Source of the DNA: Haemaphysalis longicornis
Taxonomy: Eukaryota; Arthropoda; Arachnida; Ixodida; Ixodidae
Assembly: GCA_013339765.2 (NCBI GenBank)
Contig: CM023457.1
Coordinates: 44,256,144-44,320,143 of the forward strand
Reading direction: 5' to 3'
Length of the DNA stretch: 64,000 nt
The position numbers and the translations under genes were made by a program. The notes beneath the pieces are model-generated. The model saw only the letters and a program-made list of their open reading frames with translations, was not told the origin of the DNA and did no database searches. This document shows positions 32,761-47,100 of the stretch, piece after piece (position 1 is the first letter of the stretch; each line of letters opens with the position of its first letter).

Positions 32761-35700
32761 TGGCTGTTATTCTGAAAGCTGGAATGTAGCTTTCTGTGTA
32801 TCTGGGCGCTCCTGTCCGGTGGCCGCGATTTGTACGGTAATTTTCGTGACGCTCTAATATGTAGCGAATACATGTTTGGGTAGTACCGGGCTTGATGTAA
32901 CGGTGGTATTGACCGGGGGGTGTAGATCGTCAGCTGTGCGCTATGCCGAAAAAAGCGCTTTCTTCGATTTGTACGCGCATAAACTACCCTCGCATGGCTG
33001 TTATTCTGAAAGCTGGAATGTAGCTTTCTGTGTATCTGGGCGCTCCTGTCCGGTGGCCGCGATTTGTACGGTAATTTTCGTGACGCTCTAATATGTAGCG
33101 AATACATGTTTGGGTAGTACCGGGCTTGATGTAACGGTGGTATTGACCGGGGGTGTAGAACGTCAGCTGTGCGCTATGCCGAAAAAGCGCTTTCTTCGAT
33201 TTGTACGCGCATAAACTACCCTCGCATGGCTGTTATTCTGAAAGCTGGAATGTAGCTTTCTGTGTATCTGGGCGCTCCTGTCCGGTGGCCGCGATTTGTA
33301 CGGTAATTTTCGTGACGCTCTAATATGTAGCGAATACATGTTTGGGTAGTACCGGGCTTGATGTAACGGTGGTATTGACCGGGGGGTGTAGAACGTCAGC
33401 TGTGCGCTATGCCGAAAAAAGCGCTTTCTTCGATTTGTACGCGCATAAACTACCCTCGCATGGCTGTTATTCTGAAAGCTGGAATGTAGCTTTCTGTGTA
33501 TCTGGGCGCTCCTGTCCGGTGGCCGCGATTTGTACGGTAATTTTCGTGACGCTCTAATATGTAGCGAATACATGTTTGGGTAGTACCGGGCTTGATGTAA
33601 CGGTGGTATTGACCGGGGGTGTAGAACGTCAGCTGTGCGCTATGCCGAAAAAAGCGCTTTCTTCGATTTGTACGCGCATAAACTACCCTCGCATGGCTGT
33701 TATTCTGAAAGCTGGAATGTAGCTTTCTGTGTATCTGGGCGCTCCTGTCCGGTGGCCGCGATTTGTACGGTAATTTTCGTGACGCTCTAATATGTAGCGA
33801 ATACATGTTTGGGTAGTACCGGGCTTGATGTAACGGTGGTATTGACCGGGGGTGTAGAACGTCAGCTGTGCGCTATGCCGAAAAAAGCGCTTTCTTCGAT
33901 TTGTACGCGCATAAACTACCCTCGCATGGCTGTTATTCTGAAAGCTGGAATGTAGCTTTCTGTGTATCTGGGCGCTCCTGTCCGGTGGCCGCGATTTGTA
34001 CGGTAATTTTCGTGACGCTCTAATATGTAGCGAATACATGTTTGGGTAGTACCGGGCTTGATGTAACGGTGGTATTGACCGGGGGTGTAGAACGTCAGCT
34101 GTGCGCTATGCCGAAAAAAGCGCTTTCTTCGATTTGTACGCGCATAAACTACCCTCGCATGGCTGTTATTCTGAAAGCTGGAATGTAGCTTTCTGTGTAT
34201 CTGGGCGCTCCTGTCCGGTGGCCGCGATTTGTACGGTATTTTCGTGACGCTCTAATATGTAGCGAATACATGTTTGGGTAGTACCGGGCTTGATGTAACG
34301 GTGGTATTGACCGGGGGTGTAGAACGTCAGCTGTGCGCTATGCCGAAAAAAGCGCTTTCTTCGATTTGTACGCGCATAAACTACCCTCGCATGGCTGTTA
34401 TTCTGAAAGCTGGAATGTAGCTTTCTGTGTATCTGGGCGCTCCTGTCCGGTGGCCGCGATTTGTACGGTAATTTTCGTGACGCTCTAATATGTAGCGAAT
34501 ACATGTTTGGGTAGTACCGGGCTTGATGTAACGGTGGTATTGACCGGGGGTGTAGAACGTCAGCTGTGCGCTATGCCGAAAAAGCGCTTTCTTCGATTTG
34601 TACGCGCATAAACTACCCTCGCATGGCTGTTATTCTGAAAGCTGGAATGTAGCTTTCTGTGTATCTGGGCGCTCCTGTCCGGTGGCCGCGATTTGTACGG
34701 TAATTTTCGTGACGCTCTAATATGTAGCGAATACATGTTTGGGTAGTACCGGGCTTGATGTAACGGTGGTATTGACCGGGGGGGTAGAACGTCAGCTGTG
34801 CGCTATGCCGAAAAACGCTTTCTTCGATTTGTACGCGCATAAACTACCCTCGCATGGCTGTTATTCTGAAAGCTGGAATGTAGCTTTCTGTGTATCTGGG
34901 CGCTCCTGTCCGGTGGCCGCGATTTGTACGGTATTTTCGTGACGCTCTAATATGTAGCGAATACATGTTTGGGTAGTACCGGGCTTGATGTAACGGTGGT
35001 ATTGACCGGGGGGTGTAGAACGTCAGCTGTGCGCTATGCCGAAAAAAGCGCTTTCTTCGATTTGTACGCGCATAAACTACCCTCGCATGGCTGTTATTCT
35101 GAAAGCTGGAATGTAGCTTTCTGTGTATCTGGGCGCTCCTGTCCGGTGGCCGCGATTTGTACGGTAATTTTCGTGACGCTCTAATATGTAGCGAATACAT
35201 GTTTGGGTAGTACCGGGCTTGATGTAACGGTGGTATTGACCGGGGGTGTAGAACGTCAGCTGTGCGCTATGCCGAAAAAAGCGCTTTCTTCGATTTGTAC
35301 GCGCATAAACTACCCTCGCATGGCTGTTATTCTGAAAGCTGGAATGTAGCTTTCTGTGTATCTGGGCGCTCCTGTCCGGTGGCCGCGATTTGTACGGTAA
35401 TTTTCGTGACGCTCTAATATGTAGCGAATACATGTTTGGGTAGTACCGGGCTTGATGTAACGGTGGTATTGACCGGGGGGTGTAGAACGTCAGCTGTGCG
35501 CTATGCCGAAAAAAGCGCTTTCTTCGATTTGTACGCGCATAAACTACCCTCGCATGGCTGTTATTCTGAAAGCTGGAATGTAGCTTTCTGTGTATCTGGG
35601 CGCTCCTGTCCGGTGGCCGCGATTTGTACGGTAATTTTCGTGACGCTCTAATATGTAGCGAATACATGTTTGGGTAGTACCGGGCTTGATGTAACGGTGG

Positions 35701-37939
35701 TATTGACCGGGGGTGTAGAACGTCAGCTGTGCGCTATGCCGAAAAAAGGGCTTTCTTCGATTTGTACGCGCATAAACTACCCTCGCATGGCTGTTATTCT
35801 GAAAGCTGGAATGTAGCTTTCTGTGTATCTGGGCCCCTGTCCGGTGGCCGCGATTTGTACGGTAATTTTCGTGACGCTCTAATATGTAGCGAATACATGT
35901 TTGGGTAGTACCGGGCTTGATGTAACGGTGGTATTGACCCGGGGGGGGTAGAACGTCAGCTGTGCGCTATGCCGAAAAAAGCGCTTTCTTCGATTTGTAC
36001 GCGCATAAACTACCCTCGCATGGCTGTTATTCTGAAAGCTGGAATGTAGCTTTCTGTGTATCTGGGCGCTCCTGTCCGGTGGCCGCGATTTGTACGGTAA
36101 TTTTCGTGACGCTCTAATATGTAGCGAATACATGTTTGGGTAGTACCGGGCTTGATGTAACGGTGGTATTGACCGGGGGGTGTAGAACGTCAGCTGTGCG
36201 CTATGCCGAAAAAAACGCTTTCTTCGATTTGTACGCGCATAAACTACCCTCGCATGGCTGTTATTCTGAAAGCTGGAATGTAGCTTTCTGTGTATCTGGG
36301 CGCTCCTGTCCGGTGGCCGCGATTTGTACGGTAATTTTCGTGACGCTCTAATATGTAGCGAATACATGTTTGGGTAGTACCGGGCTTGATGTAACGGTGG
36401 TATTGACCGGGGGGGGTAGAACGTCAGCTGTGCGCTATGCCGAAAAAAGCGCTTTCTTCGATTTGTACGCGCATAAACTACCCTCGCATGGCTGTTATTC
36501 TGAAAGCTGGAATGTAGCTTTCTGTGTATCTGGGCGCTCCTGTCCGGTGGCCGCGATTTGTACGGTAATTTTCGTGACGCTCTAATATGTAGCGAATACA
36601 TGTTTGGGTAGTACCGGGCTTGATGTAACGGTGGTATTGACCGGGGGGTGTAGAACGTCAGCTGTGCGCTATGCCGAAAAAAGCGCTTTCTTCGATTTGT
36701 ACGCGCATAAACTACCCTCGCATGGCTGTTATTCTGAAAGCTGGAATGTAGCTTTCTGTGTATCTGGGCGCTCCTGTCCGGTGGCCGCGATTTGTACGGT
36801 AAATTTTTGTGACGCTCTAATATGTAGCGAATACATGTTTGGGTAGTACCGGGCTTGATGTAACGGTGGTATTGACCGGGGGGTGTAGAACGTCAGCTGT
36901 GCGCTATGCCGAAAAAAGCGCTTTCTTCGATTTGTACGCGCATAAACTACCCTCGCATGGCTGTTATTCTGAAAGCTGGAATGTAGCTTTCTGTGTATCT
37001 GGGCGCTCCTGTCCGGTGGCCGCGATTTGTACGGTAATTTTCGTGACGCTCTAATATGTAGCGAATACATGTTTGGGTAGTACCGGGCTTGATGTAACGG
37101 TGGTATTGACCGGGGGGTGTAGAACGTCAGCTGTGCGCTATGCCGAAAAAAGCGCTTTCTTCTTTGTACGCGCATAAACTACCCTCGCATGGCTGTTATT
37201 CTGAAAGCTGGAATGTAGCTTTCTGTGTATCTGGGCGCTCCTGTCCGGTGGCCGCGATTTGTACGGTAATTTTCGTGACGCTCTAATATGTAGCGAATAC
37301 ATGTTTGGGTAGTACCGGGCTTGATGTAACGGTGGTATTGACCGGGGGGTGTAGAACGTCAGCTGTGCGCTATGCCGAAAAAAGCGCTTTCTTCGATTTG
37401 TACGCGCATAAACTACCCTCGCATGGCTGTTATTCTGAAAGCTGGAATGTAGCTTTCTGTGTATCTGGGCGCTCCTGTCCGGTGGCCGCGATTTGTACGG
37501 TAATTTTCGTGACGCTCTAATATGTAGCGAATACATGTTTGGGTAGTACCGGGCTTGATGTAACGGTGGTATTGACCGGGGGGCGTAGAACGTCAGCTGT
37601 GCGCTATGCCGAAAAAAGCGCTTTCTTCGATTTGTACGCGCATAAACTACCCTCGCATGGCTGTTATTCTGAAAGCTGGAATGTAGCTTTCTGTGTATCT
37701 GGGCGCTCCTGTCCGGTGGCCGCGATTTGTACGGTAATTTTCGTGACGCTCTAATATGTAGCGAATACATGTTTGGGTAGTACCGGGCTTGATGTAACGG
37801 TGGTATTGACCGGGGGGTGTAGAAGTCAGCTGTGCGCTATGCCGAAAAAAGCGCTTTCTTCGATTTGTACGCGCATAAACTACCCTCGCATGGCTGTTAT
37901 TCTGAAAGCTGGAATGTAGCTTTCTGTGTATCTGGGCGC

Positions 37940-38140
<201 letters not shown>

Positions 38141-41100
38141 GCCGCGATTTGTACGGTAATTTTCGTGACGCTCTAATATGTAGCGAATACATGTTTGGGT
38201 AGTACCGGGCTTGATGTAACGGTGGTATTGACCGGGGGGTGTAGAACGTCAGCTGTGCGCTATGCCGAAAAAAGCGCTTTCTTCGATTTGTACGCGCATA
38301 AACTACCCTCGCATGGCTGTTATTCTGAAAGCTGGAATGTAGCTTTCTTTTATCTGGGCGCTCCTGTCCGGTGGCCGCGATTTGTACGGTAATTTTCGTG
38401 ACGCTCTAATATGTAGCGAATACATGTTTGGGTAGTACCGGGCTTGATGTAACGGTGGTATTGACCGGGGGGTGTAGAACGTCAGCTGTGCGCTATGCCG
38501 AAAAAAGCGCTTTCTTCGATTTGTACGCGCATAAACTACCCTCGCATGGCTGTTATTCTGAAAGCTGGAATGTAGCTTTCTGTGTATCTGGGCGCTCCTG
38601 TCCGGTGGCCGCGATTTGTACGGTAATTTTCGTGACGCTCTAATATGTAGCGAATACATGTTTGGGTAGTACCGGGCTTGATGTAACGGTGGTATTGACC
38701 GGGGGGTGTAGAACGTCAGCTGTGCGCTATGCCGAAAAAAGCGCTTTCTTCGATTTGTACGCGCATAAACTACCCTCGCATGGCTGTTATTCTGAAAGCT
38801 GGAATGTAGCTTTCTGTGTATCTGGGCGCTCCTGTCCGGTGGCCGCGATTTGTACGGTAATTTTCGTGACGCTCTAATATGTAGCGAATACATGTTTGGG
38901 TAGTACCGGGCTTGATGTAACGGTGGTATTGACCGGGGGGGGTAGAACGTCAGCTGTGCGCTATGCCGAAAAAAGCGCTTTCTTCGATTTGTACGCGCAT
39001 AAACTACCCTCGCATGGCTGTTATTCTGAAAGCTGGAATGTAGCTTTCTGTGTATCTGGGCGCTCCTGTCCGGTGGCCGCGATTTGTACGGTAATTTTCG
39101 TGACGCTCTAATATGTAGCGAATACATGTTTGGGTAGTACCGGGCTTGATGTAACGGTGGTATTGACCGGGGGGTGTAGAACGTCAGCTGTGCGCTATGC
39201 CGAAAAAAGCGCTTTCTTCGATTTGTACGCGCATAAACTACCCTCGCATGGCTGTTATTCTGAAAGCTGGAATGTAGCTTTCTGTGTATCTGGGCGCTCC
39301 TGTCCGGTGGCCGCGATTTGTACGGTAATTTTCGTGACGCTCTAATATGTAGCGAATACATGTTTGGGTAGTACCGGGCTTGATGTAACGGTGGTATTGA
39401 CCGGGGGGGGGTAGAACGTCAGCTGTGCGCTATGCCGAAAAAAACGCTTTCTTCGATTTGTACGCGCATAAACTACCCTCGCATGGCTGTTATTCTGAAA
39501 GCTGGAATGTAGCTTTCTGTGTATCTGGGCGCTCCTGTCCGGTGGCCGCGATTTGTACGGTAATTTTCGTGACGCTCTAATATGTAGCGAATACATGTTT
39601 GGGTAGTACCGGGCTTGATGTAACGGTGGTATTGACCGGGGGGGGTAGAACGTCAGCTGTGCGCTATGCCGAAAAAAGCGCTTTCTTCGATTTGTACGCG
39701 CATAAACTACCCTCGCATGGCTGTTATTCTGAAAGCTGGAATGTAGCTTTCTGTGTATCTGGGGGCTCCTGTCCGGTGGCCGCGATTTGTACGGTAATTT
39801 TCGTGACGCTCTAATATGTAGCGAATACATGTTTGGGTAGTACCGGGCTTGATGTAACGGTGGTATTGACCGGGGGGTGTAGAACGTCAGCTGTGCGCTA
39901 TGCCGAAAAAAGCGCTTTCTTCGATTTGTACGCGCATAAACTACCCTCGCATGGCTGTTATTCTGAAAGCTGGAATGTAGCTTTCTGTGTATCTGGGCGC
40001 TCCTGTCCGGTGGCCGCGATTTGTACGGTAATTTTCGTGACGCTCTAATATGTAGCGAATACATGTTTGGGTAGTACCGGGCTTGATGTAACGGTGGTAT
40101 TGACCGGGGGGGGTAGAACGTCAGCTGTGCCGGGCTATGCCGAAAAAAGCGCTTTCTTCGATTTGTACGCGCATAAACTACCCTCGCATGGCTGTTATTC
40201 TGAAAGCTGGAATGTAGCTTTCTGTGTATCTGGGCGCTCCTGTCCGGTGGCCGCGATTTGTACGGTAATTTTCGTGACGCTCTAATATGTAGCGAATACA
40301 TGTTTGGGTAGTACCGGGCTTGATGTAACGGTGGTATTGACCGGGGGGTGTAGAACGTCAGCTGTGCGCTATGCCGAAAAAAGCGCTTTCTTCGATTTGT
40401 ACGCGCATAAACTACCCTCGCATGGCTGTTATTCTGAAAGCTGGAATGTAGCTTTTGTGTATCTGGGCGCTCCTGTCCGGTGGCCGCGATTTGTACGGTA
40501 ATTTTCGTGACGCTCTAATATGTAGCGAATACATGTTTGGGTAGTACCGGGCTTGATGTAACGGTGGTATTGACCGGGGGTGTAGAACGTCAGCTGTGCG
40601 CTATGCCGAAAAAAGCGCTTTCTTCGATTTGTACGCGCATAAACTACCCTCGCATGGCTGTTATTCTGAAAGCTGGAATGTAGCTTTCTGTGTATCTGGG
40701 CGCTCCTGTCCGGTGGCCGCGATTTGTACGGTAATTTTCGTGACGCTCTAATATGTAGCGAATACATGTTTGGGTAGTACCGGGCTTGATGTAACGGTGG
40801 TATTGACCGGGGGGTGTAGAACGTCAGCTGTGCGCTATGCCGAAAAAACGCTTTCTTCGATTTGTACGCGCATAAATACCCTCGCATGGCTGTTATTCTG
40901 AAAGCTGGAATGTAGCTTTCTGTGTATCTGGGCGCTCCTGTCCGGTGGCCGCGATTTGTACGGTAATTTTCGTGACGCTCTAATATGTAGCGAATACATG
41001 TTTGGGTAGTACCGGGCTTGATGTAACGGTGGTATTGACCGGGGGGTGTAGAACGTCAGCTGTGCGCTATGCCGAAAAAAGCGCTTTCTTCGATTTGTAC

Positions 41101-44100
41101 GCGCATAAACTACCCTCGCATGGCTGTTATTCTGAAAGCTGGAATGTAGCTTTCTGTGTATCTGGGCGCTCCTGTCCGGTGGCCGCGATTTGTACGGTAA
41201 TTTTCGTGACGCTCTAATATGTAGCGAATACATGTTTGGGTAGTACCGGGCTTGATGTAACGGTGGTATTGACCGGGGGGTGTAGAACGTCAGCTGTGCG
41301 CTATGCCGAAAAAAGCGCTTTCTTCGATTTGTACGCGCATAAACTACCCTCGCATGGCTGTTATTCTGAAAGCTGGAATGTAGCTTTCTGTGTATCTGGG
41401 CGCTCCTGTCCGGTGGCCGCGATTTGTACGGTAATTTTCGTGACGCTCTAATATGTAGCGAATACATGTTTGGGTAGTACCGGGCTTGATGTAACGGTGG
41501 TATTGACCGGGGGGTGTAGAACGTCAGCTGTGCGCTATGCCGAAAAAAGCGCTTTCTTCGATTTGTACGCGCATAAACTACCCTCGCATGGCTGTTATTC
41601 TGAAAGCTGGAATGTAGCTTTCTGTGTATCTGGGCGCTCCTGTCCGGTGGCCGCGATTTGTACGGTAATTTTCGTGACGCTCTAATATGTAGCGAATACA
41701 TGTTTGGGTAGTACCGGGCTTGATGTAACGGTGGTATTGACCGGGGGGTGTAGAACGTCAGCTGTGCGCTATGCCGAAAAAAGCGCTTTCTTCGATTTGT
41801 ACGCGCATAAACTACCCTCGCATGGCTGTTATTCTGAAAGCTGGAATGTAGCTTTTGTGTATCTGGGCGCTCCTGTCCGGTGGCCGCGATTGTACGGTAT
41901 TTTCGTGACGCTCTAATATGTAGCGAATACATGTTTGGGTAGTACCGGGCTTGATGTAACGGTGTATTGACCGGGGGGGTAGAACGTCAGCTGTGCGCTA
42001 TGCCGAAAAAAGCGCTTTCTTCGATTGTACGCGCATAAACTACCCTCGCATGGCTGTTATTCTGAAAGCTGGAATGTAGCTTTCTGTGTATCTGGGCGCT
42101 CCTGTCCGGTGGCCGCGATTTGTACGGTAATTTTCGTGACGCTCTAATATGTAGCGAATACATGTTTGGGTAGTACGGGCTTGATGTAACGGTGGTATTG
42201 ACCGGGGGTGTAGAACGTCAGCTGTGCGCTATGCCGAAAAAAGCGCTTTCTTCGATTTGTACGCGCATAAACTACCCTCGCATGGCTGTTATTCTGAAAG
42301 CTGGAATGTAGCTTTCTGTGTATCTGGGCGCTCCTGTCCGGTGGCCGCGATTTGTACGGTAATTTTCGTGACGCTCTAATATGTAGCGAATACATGTTTG
42401 GGTAGTACCGGGCTTGATGTAACGGGGTATTGACCGGGGGGGGGTAGAACGTCAGCTGTGCGCTATGCCGAAAAGCGCTTTCTTCGATTTGTACGCGCAT
42501 AAACTACCCTCGCGGCTGTTATTCTGAAAGCTGGAATGTAGTTTCTGTTATCTGGGCGCTCCTGTCCGTGGCCGCGATTTGTACGGTAATTTTCGTACGC
42601 TCTAATATGTAGCATACATGTTTGGGTGTACCGGGCTTGATGTAACGGTGGTATTGCGGGGGGTGTAGAACGTCAGCTTGCGCTATGCCGAAAAAAGCGC
42701 TTTCTTCGATTTGTACGCGCATAAACTACCCTCGCAGGCTGTTATTCTGAAAGCTGGATGTAGCTTTCTGTGTATCGGGCGCTCCTGTCCGGTGGCGCGA
42801 TTTGGGACGGACGCTCTAATATGTAGCGAATACATGTTTGGGTAGTACCGGGCTTGATGTAACGGTGGTATTGACCGGGGGGTGTAGACGTCAGCTGTGC
42901 GCTATGCCGAAAAAAGCGCTTTCTTCGATTTGTACGCGCATAAACTACCCTCGCATGGCTGTTATTCTGAAAGCTGGAATGTAGCTTTCTGTGTATCTGG
43001 GCGCTCCTGTCCGGTCCGCGATTTGTACGGTAATTTTCGTGACGCTCTAATATGTAGCGAATACATGTTTGGGTAGTACCGGGCTTGATGTAACGGTGGT
43101 ATTGACCGGGGGTGTAGAACGTCAGCTGTGCGCTATGCCGAAAAAAGCGTTCTTCGACATGGCTGTTATTCTGAAAGCTGGAATGTAGCTTTCTGTGTAT
43201 CTGGGCGCTCCTGTCCGGTGGCCGCGATTTGTACGGTAATTTTCGTGACGCTCTAATATGTAGCGAATACATGTTTGGGTAGTACCGGGCTTGATGTAAC
43301 GGTGGTATTGACCGGGGGGGGTAGAACGTCAGCTGTGCGCTATGCCGAAAAAAGCGCTTTCTTCGATTTGTACGCGCATAAACTACCCTCGCATGGCTGT
43401 TATTCTGAAAGCTGGAATGTAGCTTTCTGTGTATCTGGGCGCTCCTGTCCGGTGGCCGCGATTTGTACGGTAATTTTCGTGACGCTCTAATATGTAGCGA
43501 ATACATGTTTGGGTAGTACCGGGCTTGATGTAACGGTGGTATTGACCGGGGGGTGTAGAACGTCAGCTGTGCGCTATGCCGAAAAAAGCGCTTTCTTCGA
43601 TTTGTACGCGCATAAACTACCCTCGCATGGCTGTTATTCTGAAAGCTGGAATGTAGCTTTCTGTGTATCTGGGCGCTCCTGTCCGGTGGCCGCGATTTGT
43701 ACGGTAATTTTCGTGACGCTCTAATATGTAGCGAATACATGTTTGGGTAGTACCGGGCTTGATGTAACGGTGGTATTGACCGGGGGGTGTAGAACGTCAG
43801 CTGTGCGCTATGCCGAAAAAAGCGCTTTCTTCGATTTGTACGCGCATAAACTACCCTCGCATGGCTGTTATTCTGAAAGCTGGAATGTAGCTTTCTGTGT
43901 ATCTGGGCGCTCCTGTCCGGTGGCCGCGATTTGTACGGTAATTTTCGTGACGCTCTAATATGTAGCGAATACATGTTTGGGTAGTACCGGGCTTGATGTA
44001 ACGGTGGTATTGACCGGGGGGTGTAGAACGTCAGCTGTGCGCTATGCCGAAAAAAGCGCTTTCTTCGATTTGTACGCGCATAAACTACCCTCGCATGGCT

Positions 44101-47100
44101 GTTATTCTGAAAGCTGGAATGTAGCTTTCTGTGTATCTGGGCGCTCCTGTCCGGTGGCCGCGATTTGTACGGTAATTTTCGTGACGCTCTAATATGTAGC
44201 GAATACATGTTTGGGTAGTACCGGGCTTGATGTAACGGTGGTATTGACCGGGGGGTGTAGAACGTCAGCTGTGCGCTATGCCGAAAAAAGCGCTTTCTTC
44301 GATTTGTACGCGCATAAACTACCCTCGCATGGCTGTTATTCTGAAAGCTGGAATGTAGCTTTCTGTGTATCTGGGCGCTCCTGTCCGGTTCCGCGATTTG
44401 TACGGTAATTTTCGTGACGCTCTAATATGTAGCGAATACATGTTTGGGTAGTACCGGGCTTGATGTAACGGTGGTATTGACCGGGGGGTGTAGAACGTCA
44501 GCTGTGCGCTATGCCGAAAAAAGCGCTTTCTTCGATTTGTACGCGCATAAACTACCCTCGCATGGCTGTTATTCTGAAAGCTGGAATGTAGCTTTCTGTG
44601 TATCTGGGCGCTCCTGTCCGGTGGCCGCGATTTGTACGGTAATTTTCGTGACGCTCTAATATGTAGCGAATACATGTTTGGGTAGTACCGGGCTTGATGT
44701 AACGGTGGTATTGACCGGGGGGGTGTAGAACGTCAGCTGTGCGCTATGCCGAAAAAAGCGCTTTCTTCGATTTGTACGCGCATAAACTACCCTCGCATGG
44801 CTGTTATTCTGAAAGCTGGAATGTAGCTTTCTGTGTATCTGGGCGCTCCTGTCCGGTGGCCGCGATTTGTACGGTAATTTTCGTGACGCTCTAATATGTA
44901 GCGAATACATGTTTGGGTAGTACCGGGCTTGATGTAACGGTGGTATTGACCGGGGGTGTAGAACGTCAGCTGTGCGCTATGCCGAAAAAAGCGCTTTCTT
45001 CGATTTGTACGCGCATAAACTACCCTCGCATGGCTGTTATTCTGAAAGCTGGAATGTAGCTTTCTGTGTATCTGGGCGCTCCTGTCCGGTGGCCGCGATT
45101 TGTACGGTAATTTTCGTGACGCTCTAATATGTAGCGAATACATGTTTTGGTAGTACCGGGCTTGATGTAACGGTGGTATTGACCGGGGGGTGTAGAACGT
45201 CAGCTGTGCGCTATGCCGAAAAAAGCGCTTTCTTCGATTTGTACGCGCATAAACTACCCTCGCATGGCTGTTATTCTGAAAGCTGGAATGTAGCTTTCTG
45301 TGTATCTGGGCGCTCCTGTCCGGTGGCCGCGATTTGTACGGTAATTTTCGTGACGCTCTAATATGTAGCGAATACATGTTTGGGTAGTACCGGGCTTGAT
45401 GTAACGGTGGTATTGACCGGGGGGTGTAGAACGTCAGCTGTGCGCTATGCCGAAAAAAGCGCTTTCTTCGATTTGTACGCGCATAAACTACCCTCGCATG
45501 GCTGTTATTCTGAAAGCTGGAATGTAGCTTTCTGTGTATCTGGGCGCTCCTGTCCGGTGGCCGCGATTTGTACGGTAATTTTCGTGACGCTCTAATATGT
45601 AGCGAATACATGTTTGGGTAGTACCGGGCTTGATGTAACGGTGGTATTGACCGGGGGGTGTAGAACGTCAGCTGTGCGCTATGCCGAAAAAAGCGCTTTC
45701 TTCGATTTGTACGCGCATAAACTACCCTCGCATGGCTGTTATTCTGAAAGCTGGAATGTAGCTTTCTGTGTATCTGGGCGCTCCTGTCCGGTGGCCGCGA
45801 TTTGTACGGTAATTTTCGTGACGCTCTAATATGTAGCGAATACATGTTTGGGTAGTACCGGGCTTGATGTAACGGTGGTATTGACCGGGGGGGTAGAACG
45901 TCAGCTGTGCGCTATGCCGAAAAAAGCGCTTTCTTCGATTTGTACGCGCATAAACTACCCTCGCATGGCTGTTATTCTGAAAGCTGGAATGTAGCTTTCT
46001 GTGTATCTGGGCGCTCCTGTCCGGTTTCCGCGATTTGTACGGTAATTTTCGTGACGCTCTAATATGTAGCGAATACATGTTTGGGTAGTACCGGGCTTGA
46101 TGTAACGGTGGTATTGACCGGGGGGTGTAGAACGTCAGCTGTGCGCTATGCCGAAAAAAGCGCTTTCTTCGATTTGTACGCGCATAAACTACCCTCGCAT
46201 GGCTGTTATTCTGAAAGCTGGAATGTAGCTTTCTGTGTATCTGGGCGCTCCTGTCCGGTGGCCGCGATTTGTACGGTAATTTTCGTGACGCTCTAATATG
46301 TAGCGAATACATGTTTGGGTAGTACCGGGCTTGATGTAACGGTGGTATTGACCGGGGGGGTGTAGAACGTCAGCTGTGCGCTATGCCGAAAAAAGCGCTT
46401 TCTTCGATTTGTACGCGCATAAACTACCCTCGCATGGCTGTTATTCTGAAAGCTGGAATGTAGCTTTCTGTGTATCTGGGCGCTCCTGTCCGGTGGCCGC
46501 GATTTGTACGGTAATTTTCGTGACGCTCTAATATGTAGCGAATACATGTTTGGGTAGTACCGGGCTTGATGTAACGGTGGTATTGACCGGGGGGTGTAGA
46601 ACGTCAGCTGTGCGCTATGCCGAAAAAAGCGCTTTCTTCGATTTGTACGCGCATAAACTACCCTCGCATGGCTGTTATTCTGAAAGCTGGAATGTAGCTT
46701 TCTGTGTATCTGGGCGCTCCTGTCCGGTGGCCGCGATTTGTACGGTAATTTTCGTGACGCTCTAATATGTAGCGAATACATGTTTGGGTAGTACCGGGCT
46801 TGATGTAACGGTGGTATTGACCGGGGGGTGTAGATCGTCAGCTGTGCGCTATGCCGAAAAAAGCGCTTTCTTCGATTTGTACGCGCATAAACTACCCTCG
46901 CATGGCTGTTATTCTGAAAGCTGGAATGTAGCTTTCTGTGTATCTGGGCGCTCCTGTCCGGTGGCCGCGATTTGTACGGTAATTTTCGTGACGCTCTAAT
47001 ATGTAGCGAATACATGTTTGGGTAGTACCGGGCTTGATGTAACGGTGGTATTGACCGGGGGTGTAGAACGTCAGCTGTGCGCTATGCCGAAAAAAGCGCT

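Noticed and set aside
36604..36846. 71- to 80-codon plus-strand frame repeated in every satellite unit
   Set aside because: Its start and stop recur with the unit and are a property of the repeat. No other evidence of coding.
42742..44208. 488-codon minus-strand open frame in the satellite
   Set aside because: It is the tandem unit read through six copies because the unit length is a multiple of three. There is no domain, codon-level pattern or start context to support a gene, and many units break the frame by homopolymer length.
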